A stretch of DNA of 39,696 bases from Bacillota bacterium (GTDB lineage: Bacteria > Bacillota > Sulfobacillia > Sulfobacillales > JAIMBI01), in assembly GCA_021795575.1 (NCBI GenBank), contig JAJYPH010000010.1:1-39696 (forward strand), read 5' to 3'. The notes under the pieces were generated by a model. The model saw only the letters and a program-made list of their open reading frames with translations, had not been told where the DNA came from and did no database searches. A program made the position numbers and the translations under genes. Shown here in pieces: positions 28,242-37,607 of the stretch; the stretch's first letter is position 1; each line of letters begins with the position of its first letter.

Positions 28242-30038
28242 TCACGGCGTGGCCGGTGTTTCGGCCCAGGCTCCCCCGTCCACCTCGGCGACGTGGCTCA
28301 CCGAGAGCTGCACCACGTGGCGAAGGCGGTCCTCCAGCTGCGCCCGTGCCAGGGAGGCCCCCGGCCGCTTCGCCTCCACCCAGATAATGGCGGGCGGCAC
28401 GTCCCCGGTGCCTGCGACCAGGACGACGCCGTCCAGCTCGGCACGGACCTGGGATTCGCCATACAGCACCGTTTGCCCACCGTAGGCCAGGACCGGGCCG
28501 CGTGCGTGCAGTGCCTCGCACACGGCCGCCAGCACGCGCACCTCGTGGAGGACGGAAGCGTGAACCGCCTCGGTCGCGGCGTCAGCCCACTGGCGGAGTG
28601 CCGGCGCCACATCCATGGCTCGTCGCCCCCAAAACACCGGCTCCGGGTGGCCCCCCAGGGGATCGGACCGCACCGCGGGGAGGAGGCGGTCTCCCAGGGC
28701 GGCGCGCAGCGCATAGAGATAGAGCGCGCGCGCACTGGAGACGCTGTCGCCCGCCGGAGCGGCCGGCTCCGTCGCGCGCCGCAACACCGTCTGCCAAAAT
28801 CCGGCCGCGACCCGGGCCCACTCATCCGGAGGAAGATGAGGAACCGGGGCAAACGCGATTCCCAGAGTGTGGGAACTGGCATCCCAGTCGCACGCCGCGC
28901 GGGAACGGGCGTCGGCCTGGCGCCCCAGAGCTTCCTCCAAGGCCACCGTGTTGCGCCACACCGGCCGGCGGTCTGCCAGCGGCACCTCCAGCGCCACCGT
29001 CCGGCGGGCGTCCACATCGGAGGCCGCCGCCGCGGCGAGCGTGCCATGCAGCACAGCGGCCAGCTTGGAGCCCGGCTTCGGGTAGATCGCCGAGAACCAG
29101 CCGTTCGGCTGCATGAGCTGGTCGCGGGCGCGGGTAAGACGGGTGATCCGTTCCTGGGTGATGGCCGCCATCGACAGGAGCGCCAGAGGGGATTGGTACA
29201 CCAGGCGCCGCATCACCTGGTTCAACTCCCAGAGCGCCATCTGAAAGGGCGACGTGTCCAGCATATACGCCTCGGGGTTGCGGGCCAGGTCGTCTTCCAG
29301 CGTGGCAAACTCGATGGAAAAGGGGGCGGGCGTGTAGAGCGTATCCAGAGTCAGATACGCGATGCGGCGCACCTGTTGGCCCAGCTTCTGAAAGCGCCCC
29401 CATTTGGGATTGTCGTCCGGCGCCAGCTGATGCCACAACACCTGCCGGCCGTACTGCACCACCTGGGGATCCGCGTCAAAGCTGCGCACCTGCTCGAGCC
29501 ACAGCCAAGCCAGGTACAGGTGCAGCCCGTAGGGATTAAACTGCTGCAGGGCGATCCCAAAGGCGGGGCCGGCTTCGCCCAGCAGGTTTTGAAACGCGCG
29601 GCGCAGGTCCGCGTCATCGGCCAGCACGGCCAGCACCGCGCGTTCGCCGGCCAGCGTTTCCGGCAGATGCCCCACGTTGGCCAACAGCACCGCGGTTTGC
29701 AGGACGTCCACCCCGGCGGGGGGCCCCGCCCCGTCCCGCTTCGGCAGGTCCCGCACCCCGCCCGCCAGGCCCAGGGTAGGCTCGCTAACACCTTTCGCCT
29801 TCGTGAGGCGGTCCAAGAGGTACCACTGCAACAGAAGATACTCATACCGCGTGTGATGGGCCCCGGGATAGAAGTAGCGCAGGTTGCCCAGCTGATCCGT
29901 CTGCTTAAGCCGGGTGATGAGCTGTCCCTGGGTTTCGAAAAGGTCGGCCAGTGCACGGGTGTAGCCGCCCACGTGAATGCTGAGCCGTCCATGCTTGGGA
30001 AAGTGATACGCAATCTGGTCCGGCATGCCTTGGTCCAT
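28242..30038 (-). CDS. Two-domain protein: degenerate HD-like N-terminus plus C-terminal PD-(D/E)XK nuclease-like domain
   Basis: YFYPGAHHTRYEYLLL...LQTAVLLANVGHLPETLAGE resembles HD phosphohydrolases but lacks the H and HD residues; C-term GESQVRAELDGVVLVAGTGDVPPAIIWVEAKRPGASLARAQLED. Start MDQGMPDQ after GGGAGG. Confidence 0.6.
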   Translation of the reverse strand: MDQGMPDQIAYHFPKHGRLSIHVGGYTRALADLFETQGQLITRLKQTDQLGNLRYFYPGAHHTRYEYLLLQWYLLDRLTKAKGVSEPTLGLAGGVRDLPKRDGAGPPAGVDVLQTAVLLANVGHLPETLAGERAVLAVLADDADLRRAFQNLLGEAGPAFGIALQQFNPYGLHLYLAWLWLEQVRSFDADPQVVQYGRQVLWHQLAPDDNPKWGRFQKLGQQVRRIAYLTLDTLYTPAPFSIEFATLEDDLARNPEAYMLDTSPFQMALWELNQVMRRLVYQSPLALLSMAAITQERITRLTRARDQLMQPNGWFSAIYPKPGSKLAAVLHGTLAAAAASDVDARRTVALEVPLADRRPVWRNTVALEEALGRQADARSRAACDWDASSHTLGIAFAPVPHLPPDEWARVAAGFWQTVLRRATEPAAPAGDSVSSARALYLYALRAALGDRLLPAVRSDPLGGHPEPVFWGRRAMDVAPALRQWADAATEAVHASVLHEVRVLAAVCEALHARGPVLAYGGQTVLYGESQVRAELDGVVLVAGTGDVPPAIIWVEAKRPGASLARAQLEDRLRHVVQLSVSHVAEVDGGAWAETPATP

Positions 30039-30094
30039 GGCGAATGCGCCTCCCTCACGTGCAGCCACCACCGAGACGATCCAGCAACGGTATA

Positions 30095-30107
30095 ATTGTG
30101 CCACAAT
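30095..30107. promoter_or_regulatory. Operator-like palindrome in divergent intergenic region
   Basis: ATTGTG-C-CACAAT overlapping a plus-strand TATAAT (30091-30096), in an AT-rich spot between 30038(-) and 30207(+). Confidence 0.4.
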
Positions 30108-30206
30108 ATTACACCTCCCGGAGTGGGCGGCGGTCTGACCGGCAGGGATCTGAGGTCGGGCAGCGAATGTCACCCATTCACTGACAGGACACGGAGGAGG
30201 CGGGCG

Positions 30207-30554
30207 ATGGCGACCCTGGTTCGAGAAGGCGACACCCTGTGGCTCAAGCTGTCGACAGCGGAGAAATTCGAGGGCGTGCATGGGGACCTCCACGCGCCGG
30301 TGGCCAGTGTCGTGGCGGCCACGACCCTGGACGATGCCATTCACGCGGTGCACGGCATGAAGCTGCCCGGCTCGCAGCTGCCGGGGGTGTTTGCCATGGG
30401 CACCTTTCTGGACAGCGATGGGCGCACGTTTGCCATCGTCCACCACCACCCCGCGGGGGGCGTCCGCGTCACGTTCCGGGGCGGAAGCAGCTACACCCAG
30501 TGGATCGTGAGTGCAGACGACCCGGCGGCTGTGGTGGCGTCCTTGGGCTTCTGA
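30207..30554 (+). CDS. Small conserved hypothetical protein (115 aa)
   Basis: GGAGGAGG SD, ATG at 30207; resembles an actinobacterial-type family (LSTAEKFEGVHGDL...GMKLPGSQLPGVFAMGTF...WIVSADDPAAVVASL). Confidence 0.75.
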   Translation: MATLVREGDTLWLKLSTAEKFEGVHGDLHAPVASVVAATTLDDAIHAVHGMKLPGSQLPGVFAMGTFLDSDGRTFAIVHHHPAGGVRVTFRGGSSYTQWIVSADDPAAVVASLGF

Positions 30555-30955
30555 GTCCTGACGCGGCCGCTTCGCCGTTCGCCGCGGGGTCCGTTCCCAA
30601 AAACAGATCCTGCGGAGGGCCGTCCTCAAGTGCGCGCAACGCCTTGGGGAGGGGGGCAGGCCCACGGCGCCGGTGGCGCTCCTCCAGGCCGTCCCCCTGT
30701 CCGCTGAACGTTACCCCCCGCGACGCCGCAATGCCCTGCGGCTAGGCGGTCCCGCGCCGGCAGCTGGCAGCGAATGCGTAGCCACAGCCGCCGTTTCCCA
30801 GGGGCTTGGGGAGCTTCACCCGGGGTGGGTCCGCACCCAACTGGCTGCATTCGGGCGGTACCGGACACGGTCCTCGGATGGGAGTTTGCGGGATTGGGGT
30901 CATGGCCCCTGCAACCACCTGGCACTCCGTTCTGGACACCGTGGCGCTTCCGACA

Positions 30956-31591
30956 TCAGGGTGGCGGCTTTAAGATGGCACGGGCCTGCAGCGCAGCGGA
31001 CGTGCGATTTTCCACCTGCAGCTTGCTCAAAACCGACGCCACGTGATTCTTTACCGTGTGCTCCGTGATGTGCAGCAGCTCCCCGATGCGCCGGTTGGAA
31101 CACCCCTCGGCCAAGAGGCGCAACACGTCTTCCTCGCGCGGCGTCAGCGGGTCCATCGGCGGAGGGGGAGCGGCCGCCAGCCACTGCAGGTACTTCTGCG
31201 CCACGCTTGGCTGGATGAACGTGTCGCCCGCCGCAATGCGCCGGATGATGGCGGCCAGCTCATCCACGTCGACGTCTTTCAGGACGTACCCGGCCGCACC
31301 GGCCCTGAGGGCCGCCAGCACGTAATCTTCCACGTCAAAGGTGGTCACCACCAGCACCCGGCTCCAGTTGTGACCCGCCACCTGGCGCGTGACCGCGACG
31401 CCATCGGTGTCGGGTAGCCGCATGTCCAACAGTGTCACGGTCGGCCGGTGTTCCTCCGCCAGGCGCAAGGCCGCTTGGCCCGTCGCCGCTTCCGCGACAA
31501 TCTGAAAGTCCGGCTCCAACCCGAGCACGGTGCGAAAGCCGTGTCGCACCAGCGCGTGGTCCTCCACCACCAGAATCGTGATCGGGGTCAT
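30956..31591 (-). CDS. NarL/LuxR-family response regulator
   Basis: ILVVEDHALVRHGF, TLLDMRLPD, GYVLKDVD; HTH LTPREEDVLRLLAEGCSNRRIGELLHITEHTVKNHV. Confidence 0.95.
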   Translation of the reverse strand: MTPITILVVEDHALVRHGFRTVLGLEPDFQIVAEAATGQAALRLAEEHRPTVTLLDMRLPDTDGVAVTRQVAGHNWSRVLVVTTFDVEDYVLAALRAGAAGYVLKDVDVDELAAIIRRIAAGDTFIQPSVAQKYLQWLAAAPPPPMDPLTPREEDVLRLLAEGCSNRRIGELLHITEHTVKNHVASVLSKLQVENRTSAALQARAILKPPP

Positions 31592-32784
31592 GGCTCCGTC
31601 CTCCCTCCGACGGGGACCGTGGCCACCACCTTCGTGCCCTGCCCCGGCTGACTCTCCACAGACAGCGTACCGCCCGCCCCCTCAATCCGCTCGCGCATGT
31701 TGACCAATCCCCAGTGCCCGCCAGCCGCCGAGGGATCCTTGGGCATTTCGAATCCGTCGCCGTCGTCCTGCACCACGGTCCTGACGGCGCTGGCCTCCTC
31801 TCGCACCGTCACCGTCACGGTCGCGGCATAAGCATGCCGCTCGGTGTTGGTCAGCGCCTCCCGCACCACGGGAACCACGAGGGCGGCCTCGGGCGGCAGC
31901 CCATCGGCCAGCGCGAGCTCAAGGTGCCATCCATTGCGCCGGGCTGCCTCCGTCGCGAGGCGTTGCAGTTCCCTGCGGGGGTGGACCGACCCCGCCGGGT
32001 CCTGCCGCAGGCCGCCCACGAAGTCGCGCAAGTCAGCCATGGCTTGGCGGGCCACCGACTGGGCGGCGCCGGCGGCGGCCGCCGCCTCGCCCGGTGAACG
32101 GGCCACCAGCCGGCGCACCGCCTCCAGTTCAATGGTAACGGCGGACAGCGAATGACCCAGCGTGTCGTGCAGGTCGCGCGCCATGGCGGTGCGCGTCCGT
32201 AGCTCCACCACTTCGTCGGCCTCCGCGGCATACCGCGCCAACTCGCGATTGGCCGCCTCCAGCTGCGCGATGGCCTCCTGCTGAGCCCGGCCGGTAATGG
32301 CGTTTAAGTGGAACGCGTAACCGATCACCATCGGCCATACCAGGTTCATCGCGACCGTGCCCGCTTGGCCCAGCGTGACGTGCCAGGTGGGATACCAGAT
32401 GGCCGCGAGCGTGGCGGCCACCGCCGCCGCCACGAACGGCTTGGCGCGGCCGGGGGTCGCCAGGGTGCCCGCGACGCCCAGCGTCAGCATCAGAAAGCCG
32501 TCCTGAGCCGGCACGGTACGCGCCATGAACACAGCCGCACCCCAGGCTAGCACCAGCGCTGCCGGTCGGGCCCGGGGCAGAGAAAACGCCAGCATCGCGA
32601 GCAACCAGACTGCCATGACGCCCAGCCGCACGTGCTCCGACGCCGTCGTCCAGTTTTCTCCCTCCAGGGTGAGAACGGCCACCCCCAGGCACAACAAGTA
32701 GAAGGCGTACGAGGCGTTGGCCCACCGCGGTGCCCACGCCGACCGACGTCTGTCCGGTCCACCCGCGTACACTGGGGCCTCCAT
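31588..32784 (-). CDS. DesK/NarX-type sensor histidine kinase
   Basis: Multiple TMs; ARDLHDTLGHSLSAV H-box; REALTNTERHAYA, DDGDGFEMP, GHWGLVNMRERIEGAGG; ATGA overlap with the regulator. Confidence 0.93.
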   Translation of the reverse strand: MEAPVYAGGPDRRRSAWAPRWANASYAFYLLCLGVAVLTLEGENWTTASEHVRLGVMAVWLLAMLAFSLPRARPAALVLAWGAAVFMARTVPAQDGFLMLTLGVAGTLATPGRAKPFVAAAVAATLAAIWYPTWHVTLGQAGTVAMNLVWPMVIGYAFHLNAITGRAQQEAIAQLEAANRELARYAAEADEVVELRTRTAMARDLHDTLGHSLSAVTIELEAVRRLVARSPGEAAAAAGAAQSVARQAMADLRDFVGGLRQDPAGSVHPRRELQRLATEAARRNGWHLELALADGLPPEAALVVPVVREALTNTERHAYAATVTVTVREEASAVRTVVQDDGDGFEMPKDPSAAGGHWGLVNMRERIEGAGGTLSVESQPGQGTKVVATVPVGGRTEP

Positions 32785-32785
32785 G

Positions 32786-33574
32786 CTATCGGTCCCCTCC
32801 CTCCCAGCGAAACGCAACCACCCCCACGACGCCGGTCACCACAATCCAAGCCACCAGGCCGCCGGCGTCGTGCCACGCGGTCGGCCCCCAGGGTTGACCC
32901 TGCAGCGTAGGAACCAGCAGCGCACCAGCCAGGCGCACTGGGGTCCACTCCGCCACGTGCCGCCAAAACACAGGCCACACCTGCAGGCGGATAAAAAAGC
33001 CCGTCAGGAACAGCGACACCATGAGGACCAGCCGGGCCAGAGCGGTCGCCGACTGGGCACGGGCCGTGCGTGCCACGATCACCTGGGCTAGAGCCACGGC
33101 GGACAACCCGCCCAGCGCCATCACCCCCAGGCCTCCCGCTACCGTCGCCACCGTGGGGTGCACGTGGTACGCCAGCGCGGCCACCACGACCACCACCAGG
33201 AATGCCAGCAGCATCGCCGCCAGTGCGGCCATCGCGCGCACCACCAGGATAAGGCTGGCGGGCACCGGGGTGGTTCGCAGGCGGCGAAACACGCCCCGCT
33301 CGCGATACCCCACCAAATCCGTGGAATACCCCACCAGCCCAAGCACAAACGCCCCCATGACGGCGGCCAGTGCCACGATGGCCCACACACGGCCTGGCGA
33401 CGCATGCCCGGACACCTGACTGACACCCAACACCAGTATGGCCACGGGCACCGCCGTGGTCCACAGGAGCGAACGCCGATTCTTCGCCATGCCCGCCAAC
33501 TCGGCGGTGGCCAGCAGCGTGAAGGCCCGGCGTACAGATGGTGCGGGCCGCGGCCCGGGGAGTGCTGCACTCAC
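32786..33574 (-). CDS. ABC-2 type transporter permease
   Basis: Six hydrophobic segments; GYRERGVFRRLRTTPVPASLILVVRAMAAL signature of ABC-2 permeases. Confidence 0.88.
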   Translation of the reverse strand: MSAALPGPRPAPSVRRAFTLLATAELAGMAKNRRSLLWTTAVPVAILVLGVSQVSGHASPGRVWAIVALAAVMGAFVLGLVGYSTDLVGYRERGVFRRLRTTPVPASLILVVRAMAALAAMLLAFLVVVVVAALAYHVHPTVATVAGGLGVMALGGLSAVALAQVIVARTARAQSATALARLVLMVSLFLTGFFIRLQVWPVFWRHVAEWTPVRLAGALLVPTLQGQPWGPTAWHDAGGLVAWIVVTGVVGVVAFRWEGGDR

Positions 33575-34353
33575 TGGGCACCTCCTGTCAGCGCCAGGAA
33601 CACATCTTCCAAGGTGGTGGCCTGCCCCCGCTGGGATCGTGCCACCCGTGGATCGCCCTGGAACTCCTGCACGAGCTGTTCCGGCGTGCCGGCGGCTCTG
33701 ACGCGCCCGTGGTGCATGATCACCAAGCGGTCTGCGAGAGCAGCGGCCTCCTCCATCGAATGCGTGGTCAGCACCACCCCGGTGCCTTCCCCCGCCAGCC
33801 GCTCAATGCGGTCCCACAGCTCCCGCCGGGACTGCGGGTCCAACCCGGTCGTGGGCTCATCCAAAAGCGCCAGGGCCGGTTCATGGATGAGCGCCACCAA
33901 CAGCGCGAGGCGCTGCTGCTGGCCCCCGGACAGCTGAGAAAACCGGCGTCGAGCTTCGCGGCGGAGCCCAACGCGGTCCAACCCCGCGATGGCCGCGGCG
34001 GTGTCCACCTCCATCCCGTGCAGGCCGCTGTAGAGCCTGACCAGCTGGATGAGCGTGAGGTCGGGTTGAAACGCCGTCTGCTGCAACTGTACCCCCATCT
34101 GCGCCCGGACTGCCACCGGATGCTGCCGTGCGTCCACGCCCGCCACCGTCACCCGGCCCGACCGGGCCGCCACCAGCCCCTCCACCACGGACAGCAGGCT
34201 GGTTTTGCCGGCGCCATTGGGCCCCAGCAACCCGACCACCTCGCCCGCAAACACCCGAAAGCTCACCCCGTCCACCGCGCGCACAGGCCCGTAGTCCACC
34301 ACCAACTGGTCCACGTCCAGCACGGGGGGCTCGTGAAGGGCACTTTGATCCAC
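33571..34353 (-). CDS. ABC transporter ATP-binding protein
   Basis: GLLGPNGAGKTSLLSVVEGL, LSGGQQQRLALLVAL, LALLDEPTTGLDPQSRRELW, LTTHSMEEAAALADR. Confidence 0.96.
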   Translation of the reverse strand: MDQSALHEPPVLDVDQLVVDYGPVRAVDGVSFRVFAGEVVGLLGPNGAGKTSLLSVVEGLVAARSGRVTVAGVDARQHPVAVRAQMGVQLQQTAFQPDLTLIQLVRLYSGLHGMEVDTAAAIAGLDRVGLRREARRRFSQLSGGQQQRLALLVALIHEPALALLDEPTTGLDPQSRRELWDRIERLAGEGTGVVLTTHSMEEAAALADRLVIMHHGRVRAAGTPEQLVQEFQGDPRVARSQRGQATTLEDVFLALTGGAQ

Positions 34354-34572
34354 TCGACATCACCTCAGACCCATGGTGCGCGAGCGCCCATGCCGGTCCG
34401 AGAGTCATTGGGCTGATTTTGGAGACGCGCCCCCGAGCGAGGTGTCATGGGTCAAAAGGGCTACCGACCCCGATGCGACCCGCGATCGCCTCGTGGTGCC
34501 CGGCGGATCGGCGGCCAACCGCGACGAGTCCCGACCACGGGATCTTGACTCCGACTCTGGGAGCCGAAGCCC

Positions 34573-35481
34573 TCACCGCGGACCGCGATGGGCGGCACTC
34601 CCCGCGTCGGCCACCAGCGCATCAACCAACTGGTGCGCTGAGATCGCGCCCGTGGCATAGCTGGACCAGGCCGCGGCCAGTCCCGGCAGCCCAAAGCGCC
34701 GATACAATCCTCGACGTTCGGCGTAGTCGCCGTGCGCCGGGTCCACAAACCGACGCACCTGATAGCCACTGGAGGCAAAAATCACTGCATGCCACAGTGT
34801 CCACGCGATGGCACCATCCAGGCCCTGCTTCTCCACCGCGGCGGACACTTCGTGCTTAAGGCTGGCGCTGCCTCGACGCGAGGTTTCCACGTCCGCCACG
34901 TGCGTGAGCTCGTGAAGGAGGGATTCCCCTAGCGCCGACCCACGATATTGGGTGACATCGATGGTCGTCGGATGGCTATAGGCTCCCGCAGGATCATAGC
35001 AGGCCACGACGAGGTAGACGTCGACCGCGTCGGGGAAGTGCAAGCGCAATCCCTCCGCCTGGGCCTGGACCATCGCAGGCAAGGCGGACGCAAGGGGCCC
35101 TTGGATGGTGGCCACCGCTTCATCGAGGGCACTTTGCTGTGCTGGCCACACGGTGGACAGGAACCCAGGCAGGGCCAACTCCATGGCCCGCCCAACCTGC
35201 TCGGCGGTTTCCCTCTGCCTGTCCCCAAGTCCCTGAATGACCTCGTCCACCGTGCGGGCCGCGGGGATGGCTGCTTCCCATCGGTCCCAGGGGCCATGGC
35301 GGCCACGAGGAAACCGTGCGGCTGTCATCAGGCGCACAGCTTCCAGAAGCGGGGGGTCGTCCACCGCGGGCATCGGGCCGAGCCCGGCCACCCAGTGGTA
35401 CAGCGAATACAGGGGGCTCGCGATGATGCGCACGTGAGGGGAATGTGCGCCCCCGGCAAGTTCGACTCGCAGCGGATCCAT
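34573..35481 (-). CDS. Uncharacterised soluble protein with HExxH (HELTH) motif, putative metallopeptidase-like
   Basis: GESLLHELTHVADVETSRRG; GAGGAGGGG SD before ATG at 35481. Confidence 0.65.
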   Translation of the reverse strand: MDPLRVELAGGAHSPHVRIIASPLYSLYHWVAGLGPMPAVDDPPLLEAVRLMTAARFPRGRHGPWDRWEAAIPAARTVDEVIQGLGDRQRETAEQVGRAMELALPGFLSTVWPAQQSALDEAVATIQGPLASALPAMVQAQAEGLRLHFPDAVDVYLVVACYDPAGAYSHPTTIDVTQYRGSALGESLLHELTHVADVETSRRGSASLKHEVSAAVEKQGLDGAIAWTLWHAVIFASSGYQVRRFVDPAHGDYAERRGLYRRFGLPGLAAAWSSYATGAISAHQLVDALVADAGSAAHRGPR

Positions 35482-35956
35482 GACGCCCCTCCTCAAGAGA
35501 CCGGGCTGTACGGCACGGGGTGCGGATCCCGTGGTCCCGCATCAGGACAGCGATTCCACCGACGATGTGCAGTCTGCGGCCACCGCCTATGCGGCATTCA
35601 AACGGGGCCCATGCCGCTAGCCGAAAAGTTCGCGCCCCCGGACCACTTTTCCTGCACGGGACCGACCATGCCGTGCGGACGGAGCACGTGCCCGTCGACG
35701 TCTGGACCTTACCAACGGATGAGCTTGGCGGAGCGAGCTTTGGACGACCCCACGGTGCTCGCCACCCCCGGGGGGCCCGTCATGGACGCGGGGCGGCAGC
35801 CCGGGTGCGGATGGTCCTGGGGTGGTCACTCCCCGGTCCCCGTAGTCAGGAATCGGCCAAGCCACGACCCGTCATTGGCCTCGCGGCGGACCTGCGGTAC
35901 GCTGAATCGGACGATAGCGAAGCCCGCGTGCAGGCACGGCGAGAGGACGAGGTGGC

Positions 35957-37540
35957 ATGGATCCTTTGTGGCGGGTGGCCATCGTGTGGGAGCCCGAGGA
36001 CCATGCCGCGGACTGGGGCTTGGCGCCCGGTGACGTGTTGCCGGGGCTCGGCGTGGTGTATCACGGCCCTGCACGGGGGCTGTGGAGTCTCTCGGACGAA
36101 TCGGCTCCCCACGCGGTGGTGATGGCCGCCGAGGCCACCACCATTTCTTTGGCGCGGCGGCTCGCGCAACGCTGGCCGGCCGCCCGCCTGTTGTGGGCGG
36201 TGCGGCCGGGGACCGAGCCCTCGGTCCTCACGGGACTGCAGCGCGGCGTGCGCGGCGTGGTGCGCCTGCCCACGACGCCAGCCGACCTTCTGGCGGCGGT
36301 GGACACGGTCGCCCGTGGTGGCCTCTCCGTCGACGGCGGGCTGGTGGCGAGTCTCCGCCATGAGTTGGCGGCCACCCCGCGCCTGCAGGCCGCTCTGGAC
36401 CGGGACCAGGCGCTCCGCCAACGGCTCCAGGGACTCCTGACCGGGCTCACCGCGGTGGCGGCCCACAAGTCGGTCGACACCATGCTGCCCGCCGTGGTCG
36501 AGCTGGCTCAGACGCTGTGCCACGCCCAATATGCCGCCATGGCCATTTTGGACGCCGACGACCGGATCGAACACTTCATCACCCGCGGACTGTCCGACGC
36601 CGACCGCCGGGCGATGGGCACCCTCCCCCACGGCCAAGGGCTTTTGGGCGAGGTGATTCACACCCGCCGGCCGCTTCGCGTGCCCTCCATCGAGCGTCAT
36701 GCTTCGTCAAGCGGGTTCCCGCCCCACCATCCCCCGATGGACAGCTTTTTAGGCATGCCCATGCTGTTTCAGGACGAGGTGGTGGGCCACCTGTACTGCA
36801 CCAATCGCGAGGGGGGCCCCTTCAGCGGCGAAGACGAGGAGCTTTTGGGGCTCCTGGCCCGCCACGCCGCCGTCCTGATCCACACCGCGCGGCTCACCCA
36901 GGAGCTCAAAGACGCGGTGGTGGCGGGGGAGCGCCAGCGCATCAGCATGGAGCTGCACGACGGGACGCTGCAGGCGCTGTACGGCATCGTGCTGAGCGTA
37001 GACAGCCTGTTGGCCCGCGAGGCGGACGGCGACAGCGACCGCCAGGCGCTGGCGACGTTTGCGGACCGCGTCACCCGCGTCATCGAGTCCGTACGGCAGA
37101 CCGTGCAAAATTTGCGCGCCCCCCCGCCTGATCTCCTGACGGCCCTTCAAGCCATGGTGGCCGACCTGTCCGCGGCGGGGCGAGTGCGGGTGCAGTCGGC
37201 CGATACCGAATACCGCCGCCTGTCCCCGGAACAGACCGAGCAGGTGGTGGCCTGGGCGCGTGAGGCGGTCAGCAACGCGATTCGCCACGCTGACGCCGCG
37301 CAAATCGATGTAACCTGGCACGCGGCGACTGGGGCCTTTCGACTCGTGGTCACCGATGACGGTGTCGGATTTGACGTCGACGCGGCGCGCCGCACGGATC
37401 ATTTTGGCCTCACCCATCTGGACACCCGAGCGGCGTGGCTGGGCGGTCGCGTGCTGTGGGACAGCACCGTCGGCGCGGGCACCGCCGTCACGCTGGAGGC
37501 CCCCTGGACCCTGCCGGATGGTGGGGCCGCGTCCCGGTGA
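35957..37540 (+). CDS. GAF-domain sensor histidine kinase with N-terminal pseudo-receiver-like region
   Basis: GAF (FLGMPMLFQDEVVGHLYCTNREGGPFSGEDEELLGLLARHAAVLI), GERQRISMELHDGTLQALYG H-box, VVTDDGVGFDV. Confidence 0.92.
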   Translation: MDPLWRVAIVWEPEDHAADWGLAPGDVLPGLGVVYHGPARGLWSLSDESAPHAVVMAAEATTISLARRLAQRWPAARLLWAVRPGTEPSVLTGLQRGVRGVVRLPTTPADLLAAVDTVARGGLSVDGGLVASLRHELAATPRLQAALDRDQALRQRLQGLLTGLTAVAAHKSVDTMLPAVVELAQTLCHAQYAAMAILDADDRIEHFITRGLSDADRRAMGTLPHGQGLLGEVIHTRRPLRVPSIERHASSSGFPPHHPPMDSFLGMPMLFQDEVVGHLYCTNREGGPFSGEDEELLGLLARHAAVLIHTARLTQELKDAVVAGERQRISMELHDGTLQALYGIVLSVDSLLAREADGDSDRQALATFADRVTRVIESVRQTVQNLRAPPPDLLTALQAMVADLSAAGRVRVQSADTEYRRLSPEQTEQVVAWAREAVSNAIRHADAAQIDVTWHAATGAFRLVVTDDGVGFDVDAARRTDHFGLTHLDTRAAWLGGRVLWDSTVGAGTAVTLEAPWTLPDGGAASR

Positions 37541-37607
37541 CCCCGCATGCCGCCGCACGCGACGCCGTGATACGATGGCGCCAAAGAGACAGAGCGGAGG
37601 AATCACC

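Noticed and set aside
30555-30955. Possible small gene between the 115-aa CDS and the response regulator
   Set aside because: Overlapping ORFs have no recognisable motifs and no SD; likely intergenic.
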